Origin: Bryobacteraceae bacterium
GTDB taxonomy: Bacteria; Acidobacteriota; Terriglobia; Bryobacterales; Bryobacteraceae
Length of the DNA: 36,452 nt
Assembly (NCBI GenBank): GCA_025980665.1
Contig: JAICXC010000048.1
Coordinates: forward strand, 1 to 36,452
Direction of reading: 5' to 3'
Below the pieces are notes generated by a model, which saw nothing but the letters and a program-made list of their open reading frames with translations, searched no databases and was not told the DNA's origin. Position numbers and translations under genes: made by a program. Positions 26,833-33,832 of the stretch are shown one piece after another (positions within the stretch are counted from its first letter, which is position 1; every line of letters starts with the position of its first letter).

Positions 26833-26861
26833 TTGACTCCAAAACTCTTGTACAGTAACAT
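26833..26861 (+). promoter_or_regulatory. Sigma-70-like promoter before DG-PDL-G-W copy C
   Basis: TTGACT (26833-26838), 17 bases, then TAACAT (26856-26861). The GTG start at 26869 is seven bases past the -10 box, at or next to the expected transcription start, with no ribosome site, so a leaderless mRNA is predicted. It would drive the three-gene set 26869-29166. Confidence 0.45.
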
Positions 26862-26868
26862 CTTAGCC

Positions 26869-27675
26869 GTGCGAAACTGGATTTCCTTAGTGACCGCCCT
26901 GGCGCTTTTAGTGATGCTGGCCATGATCCCGTCATCTGGCCGGGCGCAGGCGACGAAAGCCTCCAAAGCCTTCGACGGACATCCCGACTTGGGCGGAATC
27001 TGGGAATACATTGGGACGGCCAACTGGGATCTCCAGGATCACCCCGCCGAGCCCGGTCCGATGTGGCAAATGGGCGCCATCGGGGCAGTACCTGCGGGCC
27101 AGAGCGTCGTCGAAGGCGGTGACATTCCCTATCTACCTGCCGCAGCCGCCAAAAAGAAGCAGAATTTCCAGAACCGGCGTACGCTGGATCCGGAAGCGAA
27201 GTGTTACTTGCCGGGTATTCCTCGCGCGAACTACATGCCGTATCCGTTCCAGATCGTGCAATCCCCGCGCGGGATCTTGTTCGTGTATGAGTACGCGACG
27301 GCGAATCGCATGGTCAACATGGGTAAGCCTCAGGAAGCGGGCTCCGACACCTGGATGGGAACCAATAACGGCCACTGGGAGGGCGACACACTGGTCGTCG
27401 ACGTCACGGGCTTGAACGGATTGGCATGGTTCGATCGCGCAGGCGATTTCGCCAGCAGCAAGCTCCACGTAGTCGAGCGCTTCACGCGCCCCGATCCGTA
27501 TCACCTCAACTACGAGGCCACGATCGAAGATCCATCGGTTTTTTCGCGGCCTTGGAAAATCAGCCTGCCGCTGTACAAGAGAATGGAAAAGAACGCACAA
27601 CTGCTGGAGTTCAAGTGCGTGGAGTTCGCCGAAGAGTTGCTGTATGGACAGTTTAAGAAACAACCTGCCAAGTAA
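26869..27675 (+). CDS. Secreted 'DG-PDL-G-W' family protein (copy C)
   Basis: 268 residues. GTG 26869 is preferred over upstream TTG 26818 because it opens directly on a signal peptide (MRNWISLVTALALLVMLAMI) and follows a good promoter. Family marks: DGHPDLGGIW (36-45), C112 (KCYLPGIPRA), YPFQIVQSPRGILFVYEY, HWEGDTLVVD (169-178), HVVERFTRPDP, ATIEDPSVFSRPWK and C250 (EFKCVEF). The function is unknown. It is followed 12 bases later by DUF6152 copy 2, so the gene pair repeats the copy A/DUF6152 association in reversed order. Confidence 0.8.
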   Translation: MRNWISLVTALALLVMLAMIPSSGRAQATKASKAFDGHPDLGGIWEYIGTANWDLQDHPAEPGPMWQMGAIGAVPAGQSVVEGGDIPYLPAAAAKKKQNFQNRRTLDPEAKCYLPGIPRANYMPYPFQIVQSPRGILFVYEYATANRMVNMGKPQEAGSDTWMGTNNGHWEGDTLVVDVTGLNGLAWFDRAGDFASSKLHVVERFTRPDPYHLNYEATIEDPSVFSRPWKISLPLYKRMEKNAQLLEFKCVEFAEELLYGQFKKQPAK

Positions 27676-27687
27676 GGAGCATTGCCC

Positions 27688-28119
27688 ATGAAGAAAATGA
27701 CGAAGAAGATCCTTTGGGCTGTAAGTATCTGCACCGGATTGCTGCTGGCTGCCTCTGCGCCGGCTTGGGCGCATCATGCGTTCCAGGCGGAATTCGACCA
27801 GCGCAAGCCGATCAAGCTGGAAGGCAAAGTCACGGACATGGAGTGGATTAATCCGCATGCGTGGATCCACATAGACGTGAAGAATCCGGACGGCACAGTG
27901 ACCAACTGGATGGTTGAATGCGGCAGCCCCAACATCATGCTGCGGCGCGGGTTCACCAAGCGATCGCTCGAAGTGGGCACCGATATCTCAGTGCAGGGAT
28001 ATCAGGCCAAGAACGGCAGCATGCGGGCCAACGGGAGCAGCGTGACCTTCGCGGATGGAAAGAAGCTGTTCGTCGGCGGCTCGAATCCGGACGATCCCAC
28101 CAACGGTAAGCAGCAATAG
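27688..28119 (+). CDS. DUF6152 periplasmic protein (copy 2)
   Basis: 143 residues. AAGGAG (27674-27679) lies eight bases before ATG 27688. A signal peptide ending in APAWA is followed directly by His-His (29-30), so cleavage would expose a His at the mature N-terminus as in copy 1. The core reads AHHAFQAEFDQ, MEWINPHAWIHIDVK (51-65), WMVECGSPNIMLRRGF and TFADGKKLF. Shared with copy 1: the N-terminal HH, EWINPH, the GSP segment and a FADG ending. It lies between two DG-PDL-G-W genes in one apparent operon. The function is unknown. Confidence 0.88.
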   Translation: MKKMTKKILWAVSICTGLLLAASAPAWAHHAFQAEFDQRKPIKLEGKVTDMEWINPHAWIHIDVKNPDGTVTNWMVECGSPNIMLRRGFTKRSLEVGTDISVQGYQAKNGSMRANGSSVTFADGKKLFVGGSNPDDPTNGKQQ

Positions 28120-28128
28120 GAGGGGTCC

Positions 28129-29166
28129 ATGAGACGACTGGTATTTACGGCGATCCTGTTTGCATCGGTGCCGCTGGTAGCGCAGACTGCTAAACCCGCG
28201 GCGAAAGCGAGCAAAGGGTACACCGCGCCCAAGACTCCGTGGGGCGATCCGGATTTGCAGGGACAATGGCCCGCGACAGCTAACATCCCCATGCAAAGGC
28301 CAGCGAACCTCGGCACGCGGGCAACGCTCACGGATGAGGAGTTAAAGCAGCGCGAAGCCCAAGCGGCGCGGACGGCGGAAGGCGACAGTGAGGAGTTCGT
28401 GTCTTCCAAGGACACGGTGAACATCAATCCGCCGGGATACTGGGTGGAGCACGGTAAGCCTAACGCCCAGGCCTCACTGGTAGTCGATCCGCCGAACGGC
28501 AGGATTCCTGCACTGACGCCTGACGGCGCAGCATATGCCAAAAGCTTGCGCAACGGGCTCGGGCCAGGCAGCCATTTCCCGGAAAAGGTCGACACCTGGG
28601 AAGATTTCGATTTCTACAGCCGCTGCATCACGCGCGGCCTGGTCAGCAGCATGCTGCCGACGCTTTACAACTTCGGCAACGAAATCGTCCAGGCTCCGGG
28701 ATTCGTTGTAATTCGCAATGAGATGATCCACGAGACGCGCGTGATTCCGCTGGATGGGCGGCCGGCGTGGGGCAACGGCTTGCGGACCTACATGGGCGAT
28801 TCACGCGGTCATTGGGAAGGCGACACGCTGGTGGTCGAGACCACCAACTTGAACAACAAAACCGGCACGGGCGGCGGCTTCTTTAGTGATGCCGCAGTGC
28901 TGACCGAGAAGTTCCGCCGGGTTGCCAAGGACGAGCTGAGCTACGACCTGACGGTCAACGACCCCAAAACCTGGACGGCTCGGTTTACCATCCACATGCC
29001 ATACAAAGAGGATCCGAGCTATACGATCTACGAGTATGCCTGCCACGAAGGCAACTATATGATGATTGACGCGCTTACTGGGGCTCGCGCATTGGAGAAG
29101 GAAGGCGCGAACACCAAGGTCGACAACAATAATTTCGTGCGGAAAGTGGACGCGCCGAAGAAGTAA
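28129..29166 (+). CDS. Secreted 'DG-PDL-G-W' family protein (copy D, divergent)
   Basis: 345 residues with a signal peptide (MRRLVFTAILFASVPLVAQ); AGGAGG precedes the ATG. The motif is modified to WGDPDLQGQW (38-47) and there is an extra insertion of about 60 residues before the central part. Further marks: C166 (SRCITRGL), NEIVQAPGFVVIRNE, HWEGDTLVVE (228-237), LTEKFRRVAKDELSYDLTVNDP and C305 (YEYACHEGNY). It is the longest and most divergent of the four copies. Convergent with the LigB-like gene three bases away. Confidence 0.8.
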   Translation: MRRLVFTAILFASVPLVAQTAKPAAKASKGYTAPKTPWGDPDLQGQWPATANIPMQRPANLGTRATLTDEELKQREAQAARTAEGDSEEFVSSKDTVNINPPGYWVEHGKPNAQASLVVDPPNGRIPALTPDGAAYAKSLRNGLGPGSHFPEKVDTWEDFDFYSRCITRGLVSSMLPTLYNFGNEIVQAPGFVVIRNEMIHETRVIPLDGRPAWGNGLRTYMGDSRGHWEGDTLVVETTNLNNKTGTGGGFFSDAAVLTEKFRRVAKDELSYDLTVNDPKTWTARFTIHMPYKEDPSYTIYEYACHEGNYMMIDALTGARALEKEGANTKVDNNNFVRKVDAPKK

Positions 29167-29169
29167 GCG

Positions 29170-30162
29170 TTAGTCCCAGTACACGAACGCCATCGCGTTG
29201 CCGGTGCCGGCTTCCGAGCGATAACAGGGTACGTAATCGACCTTGTGATACTTCTTGCCGGCGGCGTTCATCGCGGCGATCAGCGGGTACCAGTTCTTGG
29301 TCTCCGCAGTGCCCACCTTGAAGACGTTCTCAGGGATTCTTTCAAGAGCGGCCTCGTCGCCCTTTTCCATGGCGTCGAGAATGGTCTTGTCGAGTTCCTC
29401 ATCGATCACGAAGTGCGTCAAACCGCCTGAGGCCATGAGGGCGACTCTACCGTAGCCCTTGAAATTCTTGATCGCACGATAGAGCGCGTGGCCGAACTGC
29501 AGGCAGCGCGCGTTCTTGGGCACGTTGTGCGGGAAATGGACGTTCAGGATAATCGGCACGCTGGGCGGAGGCGTGTCGCCCAGGATCGAGTGATAAAGAA
29601 ACCCGTAGGCATGTGGAATCCCCCCACGCGGCGCGGCTTTAGGAGTGATATCGGATTGGGCGAGGTCGAAGTTCTCGGCTTCCAGGGAATCGAGGATATG
29701 ATCGGCCAACTCCGACGCGCCAGGGTAAGTCGCGCCCTCTTCCGGCGAATTCCCCGGCTCGGCGATATTCAAGCCGGGAGCGTCTTCATGCAGATGTTGG
29801 ACATTCTTGATCTGCGCCCCGCGATAGACAGTGATCGAGGGGGTCAGACCTTCATCGAAAAACTCGCGCTGGTCATTGCCCAGGATCACGACAGCCTCGG
29901 GGGCGGTTTCCTTGAACTTCTTGCCGAGCACTTCCATCGCGCGGCGGCACTGCTGGAAACGATCGCGCCGAACCTCGACCGTGACTTGATCGGCGAATCC
30001 CGGCGCTCGCTCCTTTAGTAGAGTTTCGAAGTCGTAAGTCTTGCCGCGGAACCAATGTTTCTTGTTTTCCCGATCGGCTTTCGCGCGCAAATCCCATTGC
30101 TCGGGGGGCGTCGACAGCAGAGGCCCGTGAGACGATCCAATACCCAGAACGATTTCAGCCAT
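29170..30162 (-). CDS. LigB-like extradiol dioxygenase family protein
   Basis: 330 residues, cytoplasmic. The LigB superfamily cleaves catechol-type rings using Fe(II). H12 (GSSHGPLL), H184 (GIPHAYGF), H250 (SGGLTHF) and a late Glu (TAETKNWYPL) match conserved positions. The place of the second iron-ligand His of LigB (in a YNDHASAF-like segment) is GNDQREFF here, with Gln98 instead of His. This may mark a distinct subfamily or altered chemistry. It lies 18 bases downstream of the binding-protein gene on the same strand, so the two are probably co-transcribed. The substrate is unknown. Confidence 0.8.
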   Translation of the reverse strand: MAEIVLGIGSSHGPLLSTPPEQWDLRAKADRENKKHWFRGKTYDFETLLKERAPGFADQVTVEVRRDRFQQCRRAMEVLGKKFKETAPEAVVILGNDQREFFDEGLTPSITVYRGAQIKNVQHLHEDAPGLNIAEPGNSPEEGATYPGASELADHILDSLEAENFDLAQSDITPKAAPRGGIPHAYGFLYHSILGDTPPPSVPIILNVHFPHNVPKNARCLQFGHALYRAIKNFKGYGRVALMASGGLTHFVIDEELDKTILDAMEKGDEAALERIPENVFKVGTAETKNWYPLIAAMNAAGKKYHKVDYVPCYRSEAGTGNAMAFVYWD

Positions 30163-30180
30163 ATATGAATCTTGAGTGTA

Positions 30181-31230
30181 CTACTTGAACGCGAGCTTGG
30201 CCCTGGCGTCTTCTTCCGCTTTTATCGACGGGCCGAACAGATTCTCGAAGAAATGTTCGCGTACCAGACGCTCGACGACGCTGTTGTCGATCACCTTATG
30301 GAAGTCGTACGCCTTGAGCCGCGCGCCGACCTGCGGATCGGCCTGATGCTCGACGATGTACTGCACCGCCGGAGCCAGCACGTAGGGAACACGCTCATAG
30401 GACTCGGCCTTGCGATCGTGATCGTACAGTCGATCAATATCGGCGGGAGTCTGAGGATCATACACCGCGTATGCCTTCACTGCCATGGCCTTGTCCTCGT
30501 AGTAGCGCTTGATGCCTTCGGCTTGAGCCTTGATGAGCAGCTCAGGCAGCTTGGGATTGGCCGCCACGGTGCTCTTCTTAAACACGTAAGCCATGGGCGC
30601 GTACAGATCCTGGTAGTCGGCCAGGTTGGCGATTTCCTTGAACCCTTGCGACTCGAGCTTGAAGTATGCCGGAGGCGGCAGCATGGTGGCATCCACACGA
30701 CCACTGACCAGCGCAGCGACACGGCCGTTGCCGTCGGTGCCGAGCGGGATCCATTCGACGTCGCGCGCGTTCAGCCCGTTCTTCCCGAGAATCGCCAGAG
30801 CGAAGTTATAGGGCGGGTCGCCGAGCTGGCTGACGCCGAAGCGCTTGCCCTTCAACTCCTTGACGCTCTTGATGTTGTTCTTGGTCATCATCGCGAACAG
30901 GCCGCGGTTCATGGGACTCCCCATGATCACCAGCGATCCGTCGAGGGATGCCGCCTGCATGGCCTGCTCCATCGGGTAGTTGGTGGCCTGCGCTTCGCCG
31001 CTCACGATCATCGCGATACCGGCCGGGTGGACGCCAAACACCATGGTCGCGTTCACGCCGTACTTTTGGTAGTAACCGCCCTCTTTGGCGAGGAACAGAG
31101 GCCAATTCGCAGGAGCCTTGGCCGGATAGTTGATGGTGATGTTCTGAGACGCGGGTGCTTGTCCCCACATCGTGAGAGCGGCGACCGCACTAGCGGCCAC
31201 AAGCAGCGTGGTTAGGGTGAAGGTTCGCAT
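30181..31230 (-). CDS. NMT1/SsuA-like periplasmic substrate-binding protein
   Basis: 349 residues with an N-terminal signal peptide (about 1-23). It has the periplasmic-binding fold of NMT1/THI5 and nitrate/sulfonate/taurine binding proteins: NWPLFLAKEGGYYQKYGV, VSGEAQATNYPMEQAMQAA, KSVKELKGKRFGVSQ, and LGTDGNGRVAALVSGRVDATMLPPP. It would normally deliver a small organic ligand to an ABC importer, but no permease or ATPase gene is in the window. Pairing with a LigB-like gene suggests an aromatic ligand; this is inference. An extended -10 promoter lies upstream. Confidence 0.85.
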   Translation of the reverse strand: MRTFTLTTLLVAASAVAALTMWGQAPASQNITINYPAKAPANWPLFLAKEGGYYQKYGVNATMVFGVHPAGIAMIVSGEAQATNYPMEQAMQAASLDGSLVIMGSPMNRGLFAMMTKNNIKSVKELKGKRFGVSQLGDPPYNFALAILGKNGLNARDVEWIPLGTDGNGRVAALVSGRVDATMLPPPAYFKLESQGFKEIANLADYQDLYAPMAYVFKKSTVAANPKLPELLIKAQAEGIKRYYEDKAMAVKAYAVYDPQTPADIDRLYDHDRKAESYERVPYVLAPAVQYIVEHQADPQVGARLKAYDFHKVIDNSVVERLVREHFFENLFGPSIKAEEDARAKLAFK

Positions 31231-31265
31231 GTCGCCTGATACTTTGATGAAGTCCCCCGGGGGGG

Positions 31266-31274
31266 ATTATATCA
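31266..31274 (-). promoter_or_regulatory. Extended -10 promoter of the SBP-LigB operon
   Basis: On the minus strand TGATATAAT combines a TGn extended element with a perfect -10 box. Transcription would start near 31259, inside a C-run/G-run palindrome (CCCCCGGGGG), leaving a leader of about 29 bases before the ATG at 31230. No -35 box is needed with this type. Confidence 0.5.
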
Positions 31275-31301
31275 GCACAGACTGAAAGCATGTGCCACGG
31301 C

Positions 31302-33524
31302 TCAGTACAAAAGGAATGGACGACGACGATTTATGTAGCTCACGATGTCGTTCATCAAGCCTTGCTCGATCACTCGCGGATCGTCACCGGCCTTCAGTGC
31401 GTCGATCATTTTGCGGTTGCCGATGAGCTGCTTCGATAGCTCGAAGTCTATCTTGCCGGGGTATAGCTTGTGCAGCGCGTAGGCGACTTCCAAACCCAGG
31501 CGGATCGAATCGAATTGATCGCGATCGGTGATGACGAATCGCACACCCTCCGTCTTTGGAGCTAGATGCGTGGGATAAACGCGCACACCGGGAATGAAGC
31601 GCGCATTCAGAAACTCGGCCAGCTCCACACCATGCACCCACTCGGCGCCGATCTGTTCGAACGGAGCGTCGGTGCCCCGCCCCACTGAATAGTTCTTCGA
31701 CGACTCGATGAGTGCGAGGCCGGGATAGAGCGTCGCCGCGTTGAGGCTGCGCATGTTGGGAGACGGATCGATCCATGAGAGGCCGGTGGAATCGAACCAA
31801 TCGCCGCGTTGCCAGTTCTGCATTTTGATGACGTGCAGGTCGGCGTTCCATTTGCGCTCGGTGTTGGCCATGGTGGCGAGCTCACCCATCGTGAGCCCGT
31901 GTCGAACCGGCAGATCGTAGCAGCCGGCGAAGCTCTTGAGATTCGCGTCCAGCATCGGTCCCTCGACGTGCAGCCCGGTTACAGGATTTGGCCGGTCCAG
32001 CACGTAGAAGGGAATCTTCGCTTTCGCGGCTTCTTCCAGCGTATCGAGCATCGTGCAGGAATAAGTGTAGAAGCGCGCGCCAACGTCCTGGATATCGAAC
32101 ACCAGCAGGTCGACACCCTTCAGCATCTCCGGCGTTAGACGAAAACGGCTGTTGAAGTATAGGCTGAACACCGGCAGGCCGGTCGCTTCGTCACGCGAAT
32201 CGGCGATGTCGGGTTGATCTTTGGCCCCCGTGATCCCGTGCTCGGGAGCATAGAGTGTAGCGACCTTCACACCCGCCGCGAGCATCACATCGACGTTACG
32301 GCGGCCTTGGCGGTCGAGGCCCGTCTGATTTGTGAGCAGGCCGACTCGCGGTCCTCTTAATGATGCGAATGCGTCCTGCTCCAGTACATCCAGGCCGGTG
32401 AGCGTCGCATGATTTGCGGGACCTAGACCTAATCCACGCGCTGCGATGGTCGCAATATTCCTGCGCCATTCGTTGATGCTGTGGCCGCCTTTGGGATGAA
32501 CGCGGTTGGTCATAATCACGACGAACGATTTGCTGGCTGGGTCGATCCACAGCGCGGGCCCGGTGAATCCCGTATGTCCATAGGATGCCCCGCGCGGGAA
32601 GATATCGCCGCGATTCGAAGAGTAGGGTGAGTCGATGTCCCAGCCCAGACCGCGCAGGATCGGCTGATCTGGCGGTGACGCTGGCGAAGTGAACAGCTCC
32701 ACAGTGGCTGGTGCGAAGAAACGCCGGTCCAGCATCATCTGGGCGTAACGCGCCAGATCGTCCGCGGTCGAGAACACACCAGCGTGTCCAGCGACGCCGC
32801 CCATGTAACGCGCCGTGGGATCGTGCACGACCCCGCGCCAGGGCTTGCCAGTGGCGGCATCGATTTCCGTGGGCGCGATACGCGCTGTCAGAGATGCCGC
32901 CGGTTTGAAGTTAGTCTCGCGCATCCCCAGCGGCTCGAAAATCTGCTCGCGCGCGAACTGATCGAGCGGCTTTCCGCTCACGCGCCGGATGATCTCGCCC
33001 AGCAACTCAAAGTTGATGTCGCTGTAGACGAAGGTCATCCCCGGCGGCCCGGCGGGCTTGTCGATGAGCGCCTTGCGGATGCCAGTGTCGTAGCCGGTCC
33101 AGGCCGGATCGATATCGAGATCCGGGCGCAGTCCTGAGTAGTGTGTCATCAGGTTGCGAATCGTGATTGCGCTTTTGCCGCCCTGAAACTCGGGCAGGTA
33201 CGCGGTCACCGGATCGTCGATCTTGATCTTGCCCTGCTCGTAGAGCTTCATGATCGCAGGCGTCGTCGCCACGACTTTGGTCAGCGACGCGATGTCATAG
33301 ATCGTGTCAAGCGTCGCCGGCTCGCGCGCTGGAATCAATGCTCGCGCGCCGTAAGCTTTGCGATGGACGATTTTCCCATCGTGGCCGATGATGATGACCG
33401 CGCCAGGGATCAATCCGTCGTGGATGGCCTGTTCGGTGGCCGCGTCGAGGGCGGCCGAGCCGGCAAAGGTTTGAGCTGACGCATACGACGTTGCAAACAA
33501 TGTCGCCGCCAGCAGTAGCTTCAT
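31302..33524 (-). CDS. Muramoyl amidase-like serine hydrolase / NamZ fusion
   Basis: 740 residues with signal peptide MKLLLAATLFATSYASAQ. Residues about 25-365 are a class-C beta-lactamase-type serine hydrolase: S80-x-x-K83 (SLTK), Y167-S-D and HTG (317-319). From about 376 a DUF1343/NamZ (GH171) domain follows, with GLLTNQTG, YAPEHGITG (PEHG 427-430), VFDIQDVGARFYTY, DRPNPVTG and WIDPSPNMRS; NamZ removes N-acetylmuramic acid from wall fragments. In Bacillus subtilis, AmiE (of this hydrolase family) and NamZ are separate products of one muropeptide-rescue operon. Here both are one chain. The start overlaps the upstream stop as ATGA. Confidence 0.9.
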   Translation of the reverse strand: MKLLLAATLFATSYASAQTFAGSAALDAATEQAIHDGLIPGAVIIIGHDGKIVHRKAYGARALIPAREPATLDTIYDIASLTKVVATTPAIMKLYEQGKIKIDDPVTAYLPEFQGGKSAITIRNLMTHYSGLRPDLDIDPAWTGYDTGIRKALIDKPAGPPGMTFVYSDINFELLGEIIRRVSGKPLDQFAREQIFEPLGMRETNFKPAASLTARIAPTEIDAATGKPWRGVVHDPTARYMGGVAGHAGVFSTADDLARYAQMMLDRRFFAPATVELFTSPASPPDQPILRGLGWDIDSPYSSNRGDIFPRGASYGHTGFTGPALWIDPASKSFVVIMTNRVHPKGGHSINEWRRNIATIAARGLGLGPANHATLTGLDVLEQDAFASLRGPRVGLLTNQTGLDRQGRRNVDVMLAAGVKVATLYAPEHGITGAKDQPDIADSRDEATGLPVFSLYFNSRFRLTPEMLKGVDLLVFDIQDVGARFYTYSCTMLDTLEEAAKAKIPFYVLDRPNPVTGLHVEGPMLDANLKSFAGCYDLPVRHGLTMGELATMANTERKWNADLHVIKMQNWQRGDWFDSTGLSWIDPSPNMRSLNAATLYPGLALIESSKNYSVGRGTDAPFEQIGAEWVHGVELAEFLNARFIPGVRVYPTHLAPKTEGVRFVITDRDQFDSIRLGLEVAYALHKLYPGKIDFELSKQLIGNRKMIDALKAGDDPRVIEQGLMNDIVSYINRRRPFLLY

Positions 33525-33811
33525 GAAAGTTGTTTGGCGATACCCTCGAGCAGCGTTGCCAGGTCGAGGTCCTTCTGCGTGATGCCGCCGGCGCTGTGAG
33601 TCGTCAGGTCCACGGTCACCTTGTTATAAACGTTGGCCCACTCGGGGTGGTGATCGTTTTTCTCGATTGTCGGAGCGGCGGTGGCCATGAAGCCGAACGC
33701 GTGCGCGAAGTCGGCGAATTTGTATTCGCGATGGAGCTTGCCATGCTCGACCTTCCAGCCCGGCAGCTTGGCTAATCCTTCGGAAATATGCGAGTCGGTG
33801 AGTTTTGGCAC
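33521..33811 (-). CDS. phhB: 4a-hydroxytetrahydrobiopterin dehydratase (PCD/PhhB)
   Basis: A 96-residue cytoplasmic enzyme that dehydrates pterin-4a-carbinolamine to recycle tetrahydropterin cofactors, usually with phenylalanine hydroxylase. It shows IEKNDHHPEWANVYNKV (49-65), with active-site H54, H55 and E57, and the second conserved His in TTHSAGGIT (H72). The length is normal for the family. It overlaps the amidase-NamZ gene (ATGA) and follows the MutS-like gene by 21 bases, so all three share a likely operon. No phenylalanine hydroxylase is in view. Confidence 0.95.
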   Translation of the reverse strand: MPKLTDSHISEGLAKLPGWKVEHGKLHREYKFADFAHAFGFMATAAPTIEKNDHHPEWANVYNKVTVDLTTHSAGGITQKDLDLATLLEGIAKQLS

Positions 33812-33832
33812 TTCACCCGCATTGTACCTTGA

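Noticed and set aside
27133..27870. Minus-strand open frame of 245 codons
   Set aside because: Spans the opposite strand of two well-supported genes (copy C and DUF6152 copy 2) and resembles no protein.
30172..31215. Plus-strand open frame of 347 codons
   Set aside because: Almost exact mirror of the substrate-binding protein gene, which has clear family motifs and a promoter.
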